From a virus, in the IMG/VR virus record IMGVR_UViG_3300047564_001000, positions 1 to 23,363 of that record: 23,363 nucleotides of DNA. One strand, 5' to 3'. The translations under genes and the position numbers were made by a program. A model generated the notes under the pieces. The model was not told where the DNA came from. It did no database searches and saw only the letters and a program-made list of their open reading frames with translations. The stretch's first letter is position 1; each line of letters opens with the position of its first letter. Below, one piece after another: positions 22,021 to 23,363 of this stretch.

Positions 22021-22028
22021 TATTTATC
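22021..22028 (-). promoter_or_regulatory. T4-type late promoter box GATAAATA
   Basis: GATAAATA on the minus strand, 18 nt before the ATG at 22002 and directly adjoining the TAA of the protease gene (22029-22031). Confidence 0.7.
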
Positions 22029-23363
22029 TTAGGGTATATTTTTCCAAGTCAGCCCTGGACCTAAAGTAAAATTACCTGCAGTGTTCCCTGTAGTTACTGG
22101 AAGCACAAGGTTATTGTACAACACTCTGCTAGTACCGCCCATCAAACTGTTTACATTTTGCCAATCTGGGGAGTTAGCACCAACCGGGTCGGGTCCTTGA
22201 TAAAAAGTTGTATCAGATTGTAAGGTCAGTGACTGCATCCAAGTTCTAACATTAGCATATGTCCATGATCTGTTAACTTGCATTTGTGTCGCTATCAATC
22301 CGGCTGCTACTGGACAGGCTGCGCTAGTACCACTGAATGATGTATCGTAAAATATAGGTTGTCCATATGCTGAATTTTGTCCTACTTGCACATCTATTAC
22401 ATTTGAATTTTCGTTGAGTGTAAATTCATATACCATGTTAGGGCTACCTTCTACTCCTGAGGTTGCATTAGTACCTTCCCAGCGTATTCTGAAAGTTCTA
22501 GTAGGAGCAGACCCGGATACGCCGTAATATATTCTCTGGCATGAAAAATCAAATCCAGCATATGCTTTGCTACCACAAAAAATTACACCAGGACCGGGAG
22601 AGTTAACATAACAATTGTTTGTAGTAGATGGTTCCACTCCGGATGAAGTTTGGAATTGTACATAACCGTTAGTTCCTACAAATATCGTGCTTATGTTTAC
22701 ATCTAGATATGTCATAGTGAACGGTAAATTAACAGTCCAGTAACCGTTGTTATTATCTCCGCCAGTTGGTGTAGCAAAAGGACCGGATAGACCTGAAGAT
22801 CCTAATATACTATTAGGGATAGTTGTGCAAGTGCCGGAGACAGTAACTCCGTCATATGACGTTGTTATTCTGTATCCTGTGTTAGGTATTGAATTGAAAG
22901 AAGTAAGTCCGGGTATCTGTGCAAAAGCACTACAGACTGATACCATACCAGTACTATATCCAGAGCCATATGTATCTGCTCTTCTATAAGTTGTGGCATA
23001 TGAATTATTTGATGTGAGTGTGCGGTTTGCAGGGGCGTAACAATCAGTACTTTCTCCCATTACACTGTAATCAACTTTTTGTTCTTTACCTGTGGAGTGC
23101 AAAAATGCATCCAATGCACCGATAGCCAGTACCGGGTATACTATCTCACTACCGCTAGTAAATCTTCCTATCTGCTGTGGAAATCCTCTGCGACTAGTTG
23201 TGTTATAGCAATCGACACCGAATGCTTGATGTATCGCAATTGAAAGTGGAGTGTCAGCATTATTAGACCAATAATTATTATAATCAGCGTTAGTATTTTT
23301 AACTATTTTTTGATTGCTATTGCCGGCGGCTGCGATAAAGATAACTCCTGAATTTACTAATTC
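22029..23363 (-). CDS. Subtilisin-like (S8) serine protease with an inserted fibre-type beta domain (5' end outside window)
   Basis: The frame is open to the right edge: 444 residues visible, with the N-terminus (including catalytic Asp and His) missing. The fragment begins with G-V-I-F-I-A-A-A-G-N15, the subtilase strand with the oxyanion Asn. S-F-S-G-T-S347-A-A-C-P-V-A-A-G is the catalytic Ser motif followed by its helix. The two are 332 residues apart, against 66 in subtilisin. The gap holds a beta domain (about 140-335) with T-I-F-V-G-T-N-G-Y-V-Q-F, Q-R-I-Y-Y-G, R-T-F-R-I-R-W-E-G and S-P-N-M-V-Y-E-F-T, a module I associate with T4-like phage fibre and structural proteins. T-D-C-Y-A-P-A-N-R before it corresponds to the subtilase pre-Ser loop. 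An in-frame TTG at 23114 is not the true start. It is likely a virion or fibre-borne protease acting on surface protein or on another fibre. Confidence 0.85.
   Translation of the reverse strand, partial: ELVNSGVIFIAAAGNSNQKIVKNTNADYNNYWSNNADTPLSIAIHQAFGVDCYNTTSRRGFPQQIGRFTSGSEIVYPVLAIGALDAFLHSTGKEQKVDYSVMGESTDCYAPANRTLTSNNSYATTYRRADTYGSGYSTGMVSVCSAFAQIPGLTSFNSIPNTGYRITTSYDGVTVSGTCTTIPNSILGSSGLSGPFATPTGGDNNNGYWTVNLPFTMTYLDVNISTIFVGTNGYVQFQTSSGVEPSTTNNCYVNSPGPGVIFCGSKAYAGFDFSCQRIYYGVSGSAPTRTFRIRWEGTNATSGVEGSPNMVYEFTLNENSNVIDVQVGQNSAYGQPIFYDTSFSGTSAACPVAAGLIATQMQVNRSWTYANVRTWMQSLTLQSDTTFYQGPDPVGANSPDWQNVNSLMGGTSRVLYNNLVLPVTTGNTAGNFTLGPGLTWKNIP

Noticed and set aside
23112-23114. TTG as the start of a complete 361-residue protein
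   Set aside because: The frame continues upstream with a clear subtilase A-A-A-G-N motif to the window edge, so the gene is partial.
1-23363. tRNA genes, CRISPR arrays, IS elements, integrase or attachment sites
   Set aside because: No cloverleaf, spaced direct repeats, transposase or recombinase motifs were seen by eye on either strand.

Overview
The window is part of the genome of a contractile-tailed bacteriophage of the broad T4-like group. Its tail sheath, tail tube, sheath stabiliser, neck, head-completion and small-terminase proteins all resemble T4 gp18, gp19, gp15, gp13/14, gp4 and gp16. Many virion proteins are far longer than in T4 and carry the beta-rich, glycine/threonine/asparagine-rich add-on modules familiar from marine and freshwater T4-like phages (cyanophage and pelagiphage relatives). 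The DNA is moderately AT-rich. I see no tRNA, rRNA, CRISPR array, IS element or integrase. The host cannot be named from this sequence.

Layout. 1-2180 (-): a tail fibre or adhesin-like gene with collagen-like Gly-Ala-Thr-Gly runs, cut by the left edge. 2285-8325 (-): a late cluster with tail tube gp19, a second tube-fold-like protein, an unknown protein, head completion gp4, small terminase gp16, a likely prohead-targeted internal protein and a large acidic structural protein, closed by a terminator at about 2250. 8397-11960 (-): a giant tail sheath gp18 of 1187 residues. 12085-12438 (+): a small HNH/zinc-finger gene. 12421-13053 (-): a deoxynucleoside monophosphate kinase. 13127-13912 (-): neck protein gp13. 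13949-16317 (-): a cassette of four overlapping genes (MutH/Sau3AI-like nuclease, MazG-like pyrophosphohydrolase, two unknowns) behind a sigma70-type promoter. 16418-19960 (+): a gp14-like neck protein, sheath stabiliser gp15 and a Nudix hydrolase, ending in a strong bidirectional terminator. 19991-23363 (-): a coiled-coil/membrane-anchored small protein, two beta-rich structural proteins that share a module, and a subtilisin-like protease cut by the right edge.

Expression seems to use two promoter classes. Virion genes have the octamer GATAAATA (or a variant ending TAAATA), which matches the T4-type late promoter TATAAATA; six exact copies sit just upstream of minus-strand virion genes, five of them 18-23 nt from the start codon. 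The nucleotide-metabolism and nuclease genes have sigma70-like -35/-10 boxes instead. The three plus-strand genes that have their own promoter appear to start exactly where transcription should start, so they are leaderless mRNA candidates.

Together the genes build and fill the virion (tube, sheath, neck, terminase, head completion, internal protein) and support DNA supply (dNMP kinase, MazG, Nudix). The most unusual items are the subtilase with a fibre-type domain inserted between its oxyanion Asn and catalytic Ser, the MutH-like nuclease in the early cassette, the mosaic giant sheath, the internal protein with a T4 internal-protein-like targeting peptide, and the leaderless promoter geometry.
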